Shown piece by piece: positions 1-7,536 of a stretch of DNA of 8,808 bases. Origin of the DNA: Caldisericota bacterium. GTDB lineage: Bacteria > CG03 > B21-G15. The stretch's first letter is position 1. Each line of letters begins with the position of its first letter. The stretch is from contig QMOP01000045.1 in the NCBI GenBank assembly GCA_003650255.1, positions 1 to 8,808 on the forward strand. The letters run 5' to 3'. A program made the translations under genes and the position numbers. The notes beneath the pieces were generated by a model that was not told the DNA's origin, ran no database searches, and saw nothing but the letters and a program-made list of their open reading frames with translations.

Positions 1-1560
1 ATATCAACAGGTCATATTGTTGCTCTCATTTTCGCCTTCTGGGGAGCAGTTTATTTTTTTGTTGAGAAAAGAAAGGATGAAGAGAAGGAAAAGAGATTGA
101 TAGAGAAAATTCTTCTTTCATCAAGAACTCCAATTCTTGTTTTTGATAGGGAGAAAAATATAATTTATGCTTCAAAAGAGATTGATAATCTTCTTGGATA
201 TGAGGATATAAAAAGTAAATTGATAGAGAATATTTACGTCAAAGAAGAAGAAGAAGAAGAAGAAGAAGAAGAAGAAGAAGGGGTGATGATTTCAAAGAAA
301 GGAGAGAGAATTCCTGTGAGGATTAAAAAAAGTAGAATATTTGATGAGTTGAAAAAAGAAGTTGTTGCTGTTGTCTGGGTTGTTGAGGATTTGAGAAAGA
401 CACAGAGGATTGCTTTTGAGAAGGAAAGATTTGAGAAGGTTCTCACTCAGATGGGTGAAGGTGTTATTGTTTTCAGTAAAGATGAAGGAGTTGTGTTTGC
501 GAATGAGAAAGCAAAGGAGTTTTTTGGAAAAAAGGATATTCTTGGAAAAAATAGGTATGATTTGCTTGGAGAGAAAGCAGATGTGATGGTTGATTTTGAT
601 AAGGTTTATGAGAAAGAAGAAGTATTCTCACAGATGGTAGAGTTTAATAACAGAGTTTTTATTGTAACTTTTTCTCCTGTTGATTTTGGAGAGGGAGATT
701 ATAGAATGGCTGTTATGAGGGATGTTACGGGATTTTTTAAGATGAAAAAGGAACTTGAGGAAAAGGTGGAGGAGTTGAAGAAACAGAGGGAGGCGATTTT
801 GAATCTTGCCGAGGATTTAAAGGAGAAAAATGAGGAACTTTTAAAAATGCAGGAGATTTTGATAAATCAGGAAAAACTTGCAAGTATTGGGGAACTTGCA
901 GCAGGAATAGCACATGAATTGAATAATCCCTTGACAACAATTCTTACAATGATTGATTTACTTCTTCTTGAGGAAAATCTTACAGAGGAAGAGAAGAACA
1001 GTTTAAAAAGTATAAAGGAGGAGGCATTGAGAATGAGGGGAATAATACAGGACCTTCTGACATTTGCGAGGAAAAAGGGAGAGTCAAAGCATGATGTAAA
1101 ACTGAATGAGATTATAAATAAGGCAGAAGTTCTTCTTAAAACAAGATTAAAGCATGAAGGTGTGGATGTTATTAAGGAACTTTCAGAAATTCCAGTTATA
1201 ATTGGAAACGATGATAGATTAATTCAGGTTTTTATAAATCTTTTTAATAACAGCATTGATGCAATGGACAAAGTGGAAAAGAGGATTTTTATAAAGACGG
1301 AGTTTGACAAAGAGAAAAGGAAAGTGAGGGTCATTTTTGAAGATAATGGATGTGGAATGGATGATGAAACAAGAAAAAGAATATTTGATCCATTCTTTAC
1401 TACAAAAAAATCAGGAACAGGGTTAGGTCTATCAATAGTTTATGGAATTATAAAAGATCATTCAGGAAATATATTTGTTGAAAGTAAAGTTGGAGAAGGA
1501 ACAAGGTTTATAATTGAATTTTCTGTGAGGAAGAAAAATGAAGAAGGTTTTAATTGTTGA
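1..1560 (+). CDS. Membrane-anchored PAS-PAS sensor histidine kinase, 5' partial
   Basis: Sensor kinase expected to autophosphorylate on histidine and pass the phosphate to a REC domain. The frame is open from base 1, so the true start lies upstream; the TTG at 97 is an internal Leu codon. Counting from the first codon of the window, residues about 3-21 are a hydrophobic membrane segment followed by a charged stretch (EKRKDEEKEK). PAS 1 spans about 33-130 and PAS 2 about 140-240, followed by a Glu/Lys-rich coiled coil at about 242-290. The H-box is GELAAGIAHELNNPL with His305. The ATPase domain shows the N-box NLFNNSIDAM (N413/N417), G1 box DNGCGM (D448), FDPFFTTK and GTGLGL (from 472). The H-box resembles that of NtrB-type kinases. 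PAS 1 carries a run of 12 Glu at residues 82-93. The end overlaps the next kinase gene by 23 bases, suggesting coupled translation. The ligand is unknown. Confidence 0.95.
   Translation: MSTGHIVALIFAFWGAVYFFVEKRKDEEKEKRLIEKILLSSRTPILVFDREKNIIYASKEIDNLLGYEDIKSKLIENIYVKEEEEEEEEEEEEGVMISKKGERIPVRIKKSRIFDELKKEVVAVVWVVEDLRKTQRIAFEKERFEKVLTQMGEGVIVFSKDEGVVFANEKAKEFFGKKDILGKNRYDLLGEKADVMVDFDKVYEKEEVFSQMVEFNNRVFIVTFSPVDFGEGDYRMAVMRDVTGFFKMKKELEEKVEELKKQREAILNLAEDLKEKNEELLKMQEILINQEKLASIGELAAGIAHELNNPLTTILTMIDLLLLEENLTEEEKNSLKSIKEEALRMRGIIQDLLTFARKKGESKHDVKLNEIINKAEVLLKTRLKHEGVDVIKELSEIPVIIGNDDRLIQVFINLFNNSIDAMDKVEKRIFIKTEFDKEKRKVRVIFEDNGCGMDDETRKRIFDPFFTTKKSGTGLGLSIVYGIIKDHSGNIFVESKVGEGTRFIIEFSVRKKNEEGFNC
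244..279 (+). repeat. Pure (GAA)12 trinucleotide microsatellite within the kinase gene
   Basis: Twelve uninterrupted GAA codons follow an AAA codon and precede GGG GTG. They encode 12 consecutive Glu residues in PAS 1, just before the strand that reads MISKKGERIPVRI. That places the tract in the loop ahead of the last PAS strands. All 12 codons are GAA although GAG is common elsewhere in the gene, which points to expansion by slippage rather than selection on each codon. Changes in copy number would keep the frame. Confidence 0.97.
1527..1530 (+). promoter_or_regulatory. Ribosome binding site for the REC-GAF-kinase gene
   Basis: GAGG lies 7 bases upstream of the ATG at 1538 and inside the end of the upstream kinase gene. 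It supports that start and the 23-base gene overlap. Confidence 0.6.
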
Positions 1561-3118
1561 TGATGAAGAGAATATAAGGCTTACCTGCAAGAAGATTCTT
1601 GAAAAGAAAGGATTTTGTGTTGATGCTGCTGGTAGTATTAAAGAGGGAAAAGAGAAGTTATTGACAGATGACTTTGACCTTGTGATAACCGATATGAGAT
1701 TTCCTGGAGAGAGTGGACTTGAGTTGATTAGGTTTGTAAAGGAAAAATTTCCAGAGGTGGGTGTAATAGTTATGACAGGATATGCTGATATTGAGGATGC
1801 AGTAAGATGTATGAAAGAAGGGGCTTATGATTATATGTTAAAACCATTTGATATGGAGGAGTTTTTAAGAAGGGTTGATAAGTTTTTTGAAGAAAAAGGA
1901 CTTAAAAAAGCAATCTCAAGGTTAACAGATACTGTATCCCTTTATAAGATTGCCCTTGCAATAGCAAGAATAAAACCACTTGATGAGGTTCTTGATGTTA
2001 TACTTGATACAGCAATTGAGATAGTAAATGCTGATGGAGGTTCAATTGCTCTTTATGATGAAGAAAAGGATTTGCTTATTGTGAAGGTAGCAAGAGGAAA
2101 GAATAGTGATATCGCTATTGGAAAGATTCTCAAGGTTGGAGAAAGGGTCTGTGGTTATGCTGCTTTAAAGAGGGAGCCGGTTATAGTTCATGGTGATTTG
2201 AGTAATGATCCGAGATTTAAAGATTTTAAGGCATATGATGGAATAAAGTCAGGTTTAAGTATTCCAATGATAATTCAGAATGAACTTATAGGTGTGTTAA
2301 ATTTAAAAAGGACAGAAAAGGAGGAGATATTTACTGAGGATGACCTTCAAAGAGCATTTGTTATTGCAGAGATAGGATCACTTGCTGTTTCAAATGCAAG
2401 GGTATTTGAAAAGATGAAGGAACTTGATGAATTAAAAAGCCATTTTCTCTCAACTGTATCACACGAATTGAGAACTCCTTTGACAGCAATAAAAGGAGCA
2501 GCAGATTTAAGTGAGAAGGTAAAGGACGAAGAGACATGTATTAAATTAAGAGATATTATTAAGAGAAACACAATGAGAATGATGCGACTTGTGAATGACT
2601 TACTTGATTTTTCAAGAATTGAAAGAGGAAGATTCCCAATTTTAAAAAGAGAGGTTTCCGTTTATAAAATAATTAAAAACTCTATTGAGACAACAAAACA
2701 AAAAGCAGAGAAAAAGAATATAAAAATAGATCTTAATATTGAAAAGGACCTTCCAGAAGTATTCTGGGATCCAGAAAGAATTGAGCAGGTTTTAATGAAT
2801 TTGATTGATAATGCGATAAAGTTTTCTCAAGAAAATACAAAAATTGAAATAAGAGCAAGGAGAGATAAAGAGCATATTTTAATAGATGTAATTGATGAAG
2901 GAAAAGGGATACCAAGAAAGGAACAGAAAAAGATATTTGAAAAATTTTATCAAATTGACAGATCCCTTACAAGAGAGGTAGGAGGATTTGGACTTGGTTT
3001 AAGTATTGTTAAAAAGATTGTTGAACTCCACAATGGAGAAATCTTTGTGGAGTCACCCCCAGAGGGAAGGAATAGAGGGACGAAGTTTACAGTAAAGTTG
3101 CCGATAAAGGAGGAATAA
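1538..3118 (+). CDS. Soluble REC-GAF-histidine kinase (N-terminal receiver hybrid)
   Basis: A 526-residue signalling protein with no membrane segment, so probably cytoplasmic. The receiver domain at residues 1-120 has the full active site: D8/D9, phospho-acceptor D52 (VITDMRF), T80 and K102 (KPF). A GAF domain follows at about 140-288, containing ADGGSIALYD and IGVLNL, and may bind a small ligand. A short helical linker leads to HisKA with H309 (VSHELRTPL), then the ATPase domain at about 412-524 with N-box NLIDNAIKF (N421/N425), D453 in DEGKGI, FEKFYQ and GGFGLGLS (482-489). The order receiver before kinase suggests a relay: the receiver takes phosphate from an upstream kinase, plausibly the neighbour, and controls this kinase. 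It ends one base before the next receiver gene, the obvious candidate acceptor. Pairing is inferred from gene order. Confidence 0.96.
   Translation: MKKVLIVDDEENIRLTCKKILEKKGFCVDAAGSIKEGKEKLLTDDFDLVITDMRFPGESGLELIRFVKEKFPEVGVIVMTGYADIEDAVRCMKEGAYDYMLKPFDMEEFLRRVDKFFEEKGLKKAISRLTDTVSLYKIALAIARIKPLDEVLDVILDTAIEIVNADGGSIALYDEEKDLLIVKVARGKNSDIAIGKILKVGERVCGYAALKREPVIVHGDLSNDPRFKDFKAYDGIKSGLSIPMIIQNELIGVLNLKRTEKEEIFTEDDLQRAFVIAEIGSLAVSNARVFEKMKELDELKSHFLSTVSHELRTPLTAIKGAADLSEKVKDEETCIKLRDIIKRNTMRMMRLVNDLLDFSRIERGRFPILKREVSVYKIIKNSIETTKQKAEKKNIKIDLNIEKDLPEVFWDPERIEQVLMNLIDNAIKFSQENTKIEIRARRDKEHILIDVIDEGKGIPRKEQKKIFEKFYQIDRSLTREVGGFGLGLSIVKKIVELHNGEIFVESPPEGRNRGTKFTVKLPIKEE
3106..3113 (+). promoter_or_regulatory. 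Strong ribosome binding site for the first stand-alone REC gene
   Basis: AAAGGAGG ends 6 bases before the ATG at 3120, within the last codons of the upstream kinase. Spacing is ideal and it fixes the start. Confidence 0.8.
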
Positions 3119-3119
3119 A

Positions 3120-3488
3120 ATGGAGAAGAAGCAGAAGTCAATTCTTGTGATTGATGATGAAAGTGATGTGTGTGAAATCTTAGAGCAGTTTCTTGTTCAG
3201 GAGGGATACAGGGTTTATCTTGCTTTTAATGGGGATGAGGGGATAAAGAAGTACATTGAGAGAAGGCCTGATGGAGTTTTACTTGACATTGCCCTTCCAG
3301 GAAAAAATGGTATTGAAGTATTAAGGGAGTTAAAAAAGATTGACCCAGATTGTAATGTCATAATGATTACTGCTTATAGGGATGCTGAAAAGGTTGTTGA
3401 GGCATTTCGTCTTGGTGCTTATGATTGCATTTTTAAACCATTTGATTTTGATTATCTGAGGAAGGCACTCATGGCAAAACTGATTTAG
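3120..3488 (+). CDS. Stand-alone response regulator receiver (REC) protein
   Basis: A 122-residue protein consisting of a single receiver domain and nothing else. Visible active-site residues are D12/D13, phospho-acceptor D56 in LLDIALPG, T84 in ITAY and K106 in FKPFD. The GAYDCIFKPFDFDYL ending resembles GAYDYMLKPFDMEEFL in the receiver of the preceding kinase, so the two belong to a similar NtrC/AtoC-like receiver lineage. There is no DNA-binding, enzymatic or other output domain, so it may act like CheY or Spo0F, by binding a partner or as a phosphorelay intermediate. It starts one base after the upstream kinase stop, behind a strong ribosome binding site. Its TAG stop is embedded in the next ribosome binding site (TAGGAGGTTT). 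Confidence 0.95.
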   Translation: MEKKQKSILVIDDESDVCEILEQFLVQEGYRVYLAFNGDEGIKKYIERRPDGVLLDIALPGKNGIEVLRELKKIDPDCNVIMITAYRDAEKVVEAFRLGAYDCIFKPFDFDYLRKALMAKLI

Positions 3489-3493
3489 GAGGT
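3487..3493 (+). promoter_or_regulatory. Ribosome binding site that does not match the start of the Kelch gene
   Basis: AGGAGGT overlaps the stop codon of the upstream REC gene. It lies 10 bases before an ATG at 3504, which is followed by TGC and then the stop TAA at 3510. It is 23 bases from the TTG at 3517, too far for normal use. See the finding on this start. Confidence 0.7.
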
Positions 3494-3503
3494 TTACAAA
3501 CTT

Positions 3504-3512
3504 ATGTGCTAA
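3504..3512 (+). other. Two-codon minimal ORF (ATG TGC TAA), or the remnant of a frameshifted start
   Basis: This ATG has the best ribosome binding site in the junction but encodes only Met-Cys before a stop. The stop lies 4 bases before the TTG at 3517. It could be a genuine leader that couples reinitiation, or the true start of the Kelch gene displaced by one extra base. Removing the T at 3507 would join it in frame to the long ORF as MAKILKILVKRLTK followed by the hydrophobic segment. Confidence 0.4.
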
Positions 3513-3516
3513 AATT

Positions 3517-6500
3517 TTGAAAATTTTAGTTAAACGTTTAACTAAAATGGTTAACTTTTTGTCAGTTTTTTTCTGCATGTTTTTTATTCAGAATTTATAT
3601 TCTTCTGCAATATATGGGGTTGATTTTTCTACACATACCTTTATAGAAGGATTAAAATATGAAGATGGTAATTTGAAAATTATAAATGAGTTTAAGGAGA
3701 TTTACACTTCAACTTATCCTTCAAAAAGAAGAAAATTTGCATTTGTTGAAATCTCTGATTCAAAATTGCTTCTCTTTGGTGGAACGATTGATACTACAAC
3801 ACTTGATGCTTCAAACCAGACATGGATTTTTGATTTGGAAAATAATTCATGGCAAATTCTTAATCTTTCAAGTGCACCTATAAAAAGAGCAGGTATTTCT
3901 GCTGTTTTTGATGAGATAACCAATAAAGTTCTTATTTTCGGTGGTGTTGGAGAGACATATTTTGATGATACATGGATTTTTGATGTTGGCAATTTTGAGT
4001 GGCAGAGGATAGTTACTTCAACCCATCCCTCAAAAAGACATGGATATGGTATTGCTATTTCATCTCCTTCAAAAGCAGTTCTTTTTGGTGGAATAACAGA
4101 AGGAGGAGTTTATCTCAATGATACCTGGGAGTTTGATTTTATTAATAATTCATGGAGATTTTTAAATGTTTCAACTTCTCCTCCTGTAAGGGCTTATATG
4201 GGTATGGCAGGTGATGGGGAGGGAAGGATTTTAATGTTTGGTGGAGAGGATAGTTCTGGATACAGGAATGATACTTGGATTTTTGAAAATAATAATTGGA
4301 CTGAAATTTCTCCATCAATTTCACCATCAAATAGAACAGGGGCAGGTTTGATATTTAATAAAAAAGCAGGTGTTTTTATTCTTTTTGGTGGTTATAAAAA
4401 GGATATTTTTGGAGAGGGAGCGGTAAATGAGATTTGGTTTTTCACTCCTGAAGATTTTGAGTGGCATAATATGAGTGGAAAGTTTAAAGTTCTTCCTTCT
4501 AAAAGATTTTATTTTGGGTTTACATATAGTAATAAAGAAGAGAAGAGTTTTATTTTTGGTGGAGATGGAGGAAGTGATTACCTCAATGATACATGGATCC
4601 ATATTGTTTTTTCTCAAGGAGTGTTTATTTCATCTATAAAGGATACGGGAATTTCATCTTTTCCTGTTGATTATTTTAATATTTATTTTAATGGAAGTTT
4701 TCCGTCTTCATGTGATGTAAAATTTCAAATTTCAACTTCAAGTGATGGAATTCTATTTTCAGATTTCAGGGGTCCTGATGGAAACACAACCTCTTTTTAC
4801 ACAGTAAATGGAGAAAGCATTTACGAAGGGGAGGATGGAGGGAGGTTTCTTAAGTTGAAGATTTTAATGAAGTATAATATCTTTACAAGTGAGGACTTTC
4901 TTCTTTACTTCTCTTCAATTTCATACAATCATAGACCCGAAGCACCGATTCTTTATGCAAAATACTTTGGAAAAGGAGAGACAACATCAGAATTAACACC
5001 AAATTTTACATGGTACAATTCAAATGACCCTGATGGAGAAATCCATTATTATACTTTGGAGGTTTCAACTGAAATAAATTTTATAAATCCAGTAGTTGTA
5101 ACAGGAATTGAGGAGGATAAATCACTTGGATATTCATATTCATGGACAACACCAACTTTAAGTGAGGGTTATTACTTTTTCAGGGTAAAATGTTTTGATG
5201 ATTTAACAGAAAGTCCATATTCTGAGGTTTGGAATTTTTATGTTGACACAACTCCACCAGCTCAAGTTTTTGATTTAACAGCAATTACAGGAGATAGGCC
5301 CGGAGAGATTAAACTTTACTGGACTAATACTGGAGATGATGGATATAGTGGAGATATAAATGATGGGTTTATTCATATAAAATACAGGGAAAAAGAGGAT
5401 TTTTTGAACTGGTTTGTTTCTGGATTAAATGAGGTAAAGATTTCGACAAGTGTAAGAAGCGGTGAATACAGTTTTTATATTTTGACTGGTTTAAAGAATA
5501 ACACAAGTTATTACATAGCAATTGCTCTTGAAGATGAGGCAGTGGAGAAGAATAGTAATCTTGGAGTAGGTTCAGGTGGAAGTGTAAAAAGGGTATTTGC
5601 CTGGACTGATAGATATCCTGTAATAGAGTTTAAAAAGCCAGAGGGAGGTATTTTAAATGGAATTGTTGAGGTTTCATGGAACAAATTCGATCCTGATGGA
5701 GATGATGTAAAGGTAGATTTGTATTTTGAAGCCGGTGGTGTTGAAAATTTTATTAAGGGTAATCTTGATACAACATATTATTTTCTGAATACTTATCCAT
5801 TTAAGGATGGAAATGTGAGATTTAAGATAGTTGCAAAGGATTCAAGAAATTTAAGTAAGGATTTTTATTCTTCGTATTTTATTCTTGATAATCCAAATTT
5901 TTCTCCTTCAATAGAGATTTTAAATCCTGCTGATAATTCTGTTATTGAAGGAGAGATTTCAATAAACTGGGTTTATTCTGATACAAACTCCTGGCAGAAT
6001 CATAGTTTTGAAATTTTTTGTTCAACAGATAATATAGATTATAAACTAATTGCATCTTTAGATAAAAATACAACTTTTTACATCTGGAATACATACCTTT
6101 TACCGAATGGAACATATTTTCTGAAAGTAAAAATAACTGATGAGGAGGGTTTAAGTGATGAGGATTATGTGGATAATATAATTTTAAATAATCCAAATCT
6201 TGCTCCTGAGAGTTTTAATCTTATATCTCCATCCAAAGGAGAGTATGTTTATACATTAACTCCTGAATTTAAATGGGAGGAAGCAGTTGACCCTGATGGT
6301 GACCCTGTTTCATATACCCTTTTCATATCAAGTTTAAATGATTTTTCAACATATTATGAGGTAAAAAATATCTCATCAACTTCATACAGAATAGTTTTTG
6401 ATTTAGAAAATTACTCTTCATATTACTGGAGAGTAAAAGCAAGCGATTCAAGAGGACTTTCAAGATGGGCAAACCAGATGGATTTTTATTTCAATATAAA

Positions 6501-7536
6501 TATAGGTAGTTTCACTGTTGAGAGCATTTTTCCAGAAGAGGAATCATCAGTTTTATATTCTGTGATTAATGAGATAGATATTTTATTTAACAAACCCCCT
6601 TTTAATCTATATAAAGGACATATTGAAATTTATGAGGATGGAAAAGTTAGAGATGATTTTAATATTTCTGCTTCTGAAAGAAAACTTTACATATACCTTT
6701 CCTTTCTTCCATCAAGGAAGTATGAAGTTTTTCTTTCTTCTTCAATAGTTGATTTTGAAGGAAATAATTTAAGTGGAAAAAGGAATTTTGTTTTCTACAC
6801 CCTTATGTCAAAGGATGAGGATAATTTTATTATTTTTGAAGATGGAGAGTTTAAGATTTTCTTGCCAAATGGCAGTTTAAGTGAAAATGCAAGAGTATCT
6901 TTTGAAAAACTTTATTTTGATGAGAATGAAGAAATGAGGATCATAAAGGAGAATATAGAGAAGACAAATGCTGGAAGATTTCTGTATCCATATTATTACA
7001 AAATTGAGATTTTAAACGGAGAAGGGGAGAAAATTGAAAATTTAAATAAAAATGTTGAACTTTATTTTAGAATAAAGGATGAAGATGGAAATGGTTTCTG
7101 GGATAATACTTATTATCCTGTTAAACAGGTTGAAGTTAAGAGATTTTCTTCTAATAACTGGATAACGATTGATTCTCAAAAGGAGAATGGTTATATTAAA
7201 TCTTTTGTTAGTGGTTTATCCCTTTTCTCAATTTTTGCTAAAGCAAAATATTATAAATCAAGTTCAATAATAGAGGGGATAAACATTTTTCCAAATCCAT
7301 TTAAGGATGAAATCTACATCTGGTATAAAATAAATGGGAATTATGATTTAAATATTAAAATTTACTCTCTTGTTGGAGATATTGTAAAAAAAGAAAGAAT
7401 TCCAGCAGGCACCTCTCCTCCTTATATATGGGATGGAAAGAATTTTAAAAATGAAGAGGTTGAAGATGGAACATATATTCTTATAATGGAGGCAGGAGGA
7501 GAGAGGATTAAAAAAATTATTGGAAAGATAAAGTAG
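3517..7536 (+). CDS. Giant exported Kelch-propeller / Ig-like surface protein with FlgD/type IX-like C-terminal domain
   Basis: A 1339-residue protein when read from TTG 3517. Its N-terminus looks like a signal peptide: basic region KILVKRLTK, hydrophobic MVNFLSVFFCMFFIQNLY, likely cleavage after SSA. Starting at ATG 3547 would lose the basic part, and neither start has a close ribosome binding site. Six Kelch repeats follow at about 60-368. Their FGG glycine pairs begin at 88, 142, 191, 242, 291 and 348, each followed by a W(I/E)F or similar strand, and together predict a six-bladed propeller. A region of unknown type occupies 369-471. Fibronectin/Ig-like modules follow at about 472-576, 577-695, 699-790, 791-890 and 891-995, with DPDG motifs. 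A Big_5/SbsA-like domain lies at about 999-1095 and a tentative ZU5-like sandwich at 1102-1249. Residues 1254-1339 (PNPF, IYSLVGDIV, WDGKN, DGTYILIMEAG) resemble FlgD Ig or type IX sorting domains. It probably acts on the cell surface in binding; the ligand is unknown. Confidence 0.9.
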   Translation: MKILVKRLTKMVNFLSVFFCMFFIQNLYSSAIYGVDFSTHTFIEGLKYEDGNLKIINEFKEIYTSTYPSKRRKFAFVEISDSKLLLFGGTIDTTTLDASNQTWIFDLENNSWQILNLSSAPIKRAGISAVFDEITNKVLIFGGVGETYFDDTWIFDVGNFEWQRIVTSTHPSKRHGYGIAISSPSKAVLFGGITEGGVYLNDTWEFDFINNSWRFLNVSTSPPVRAYMGMAGDGEGRILMFGGEDSSGYRNDTWIFENNNWTEISPSISPSNRTGAGLIFNKKAGVFILFGGYKKDIFGEGAVNEIWFFTPEDFEWHNMSGKFKVLPSKRFYFGFTYSNKEEKSFIFGGDGGSDYLNDTWIHIVFSQGVFISSIKDTGISSFPVDYFNIYFNGSFPSSCDVKFQISTSSDGILFSDFRGPDGNTTSFYTVNGESIYEGEDGGRFLKLKILMKYNIFTSEDFLLYFSSISYNHRPEAPILYAKYFGKGETTSELTPNFTWYNSNDPDGEIHYYTLEVSTEINFINPVVVTGIEEDKSLGYSYSWTTPTLSEGYYFFRVKCFDDLTESPYSEVWNFYVDTTPPAQVFDLTAITGDRPGEIKLYWTNTGDDGYSGDINDGFIHIKYREKEDFLNWFVSGLNEVKISTSVRSGEYSFYILTGLKNNTSYYIAIALEDEAVEKNSNLGVGSGGSVKRVFAWTDRYPVIEFKKPEGGILNGIVEVSWNKFDPDGDDVKVDLYFEAGGVENFIKGNLDTTYYFLNTYPFKDGNVRFKIVAKDSRNLSKDFYSSYFILDNPNFSPSIEILNPADNSVIEGEISINWVYSDTNSWQNHSFEIFCSTDNIDYKLIASLDKNTTFYIWNTYLLPNGTYFLKVKITDEEGLSDEDYVDNIILNNPNLAPESFNLISPSKGEYVYTLTPEFKWEEAVDPDGDPVSYTLFISSLNDFSTYYEVKNISSTSYRIVFDLENYSSYYWRVKASDSRGLSRWANQMDFYFNINIGSFTVESIFPEEESSVLYSVINEIDILFNKPPFNLYKGHIEIYEDGKVRDDFNISASERKLYIYLSFLPSRKYEVFLSSSIVDFEGNNLSGKRNFVFYTLMSKDEDNFIIFEDGEFKIFLPNGSLSENARVSFEKLYFDENEEMRIIKENIEKTNAGRFLYPYYYKIEILNGEGEKIENLNKNVELYFRIKDEDGNGFWDNTYYPVKQVEVKRFSSNNWITIDSQKENGYIKSFVSGLSLFSIFAKAKYYKSSSIIEGINIFPNPFKDEIYIWYKINGNYDLNIKIYSLVGDIVKKERIPAGTSPPYIWDGKNFKNEEVEDGTYILIMEAGGERIKKIIGKIK
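3523..3548. repeat. Perfect 26-bp palindrome at the start of the Kelch gene
   Basis: The left half ATTTTAGTTAAAC is the exact reverse complement of the right half GTTTAACTAAAAT. The centre is between 3535 and 3536, and the right end includes the first two bases of ATG 3547. A third near-copy half site, GGTTAACT, follows at 3549-3556. As RNA it could form an 11-bp, nearly all A-U hairpin with an ACGT loop. There is no GC stem or adjoining T-run, so it does not look like an intrinsic terminator. A dimeric regulator operator or an mRNA structure over the start is possible. Confidence 0.85.
3697..4614 (+). repeat. Six tandem Kelch repeats (coding)
   Basis: Degenerate protein-level repeats of about 49-57 residues. 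Each has a hydrophobic strand ending in FGG, a variable loop, then a Trp strand (QTWIFD, DTWIFD, DTWEFD, DTWIFE, EIWFF, DTWIH) and usually a second Trp (NSWQ, FEWQ, NSWR, NNWT, FEWH). SKR or similar joints (PSKR, IKR, PVR, SNR) mark the blade boundaries. The DNA copies have diverged, so this is an old domain rather than recent duplication. Confidence 0.88.
5881..6207 (+). repeat. Tandem Ig-like module with a 300-base period
   Basis: The linker ILDNPNFSP encoded from 5881 recurs as ILNNPNLAP from 6181, exactly 300 bases later. Both begin a new Ig-like module (SIEILNP..., SFNLISP...). The module before 5881 (IEFKKPEGGILNG) aligns by eye with the one after it (IEILNPADNSVIEG), indicating an internal duplication that has since diverged. 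Confidence 0.65.

Noticed and set aside
234..446. Antisense ORF with a poly-Ser run
   Set aside because: The Ser run is the complement of the (GAA)12 tract inside a well-supported kinase gene; no ribosome binding site or domain.
97..1560. Kinase gene starting at the TTG at 97
   Set aside because: The same frame is open back to base 1 and encodes a membrane segment and charged linker, so the gene simply begins before the window.
3493..3521. Promoter with -35 TTTACA before the Kelch gene
   Set aside because: At the 17-base spacing the -10 position reads TTTGAA, a poor match; AT-rich DNA gives such half matches by chance.
3523..3560. Palindrome plus following T-run as an intrinsic terminator
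   Set aside because: The stem has only one G-C pair, the T-run starts several bases after the stem, and the hairpin lies within or at the start of the next gene.
3330..3578. Antisense ORF across the REC-Kelch junction
   Set aside because: It overlaps a clear REC domain, and its ILVKRLTK segment mirrors the forward protein only because the palindrome reads the same on both strands.
3697..4614. Regular repeats as a CRISPR-like or recent DNA repeat array
   Set aside because: The repetition is at protein level (Kelch) with diverged DNA; there are no identical repeats with spacers.
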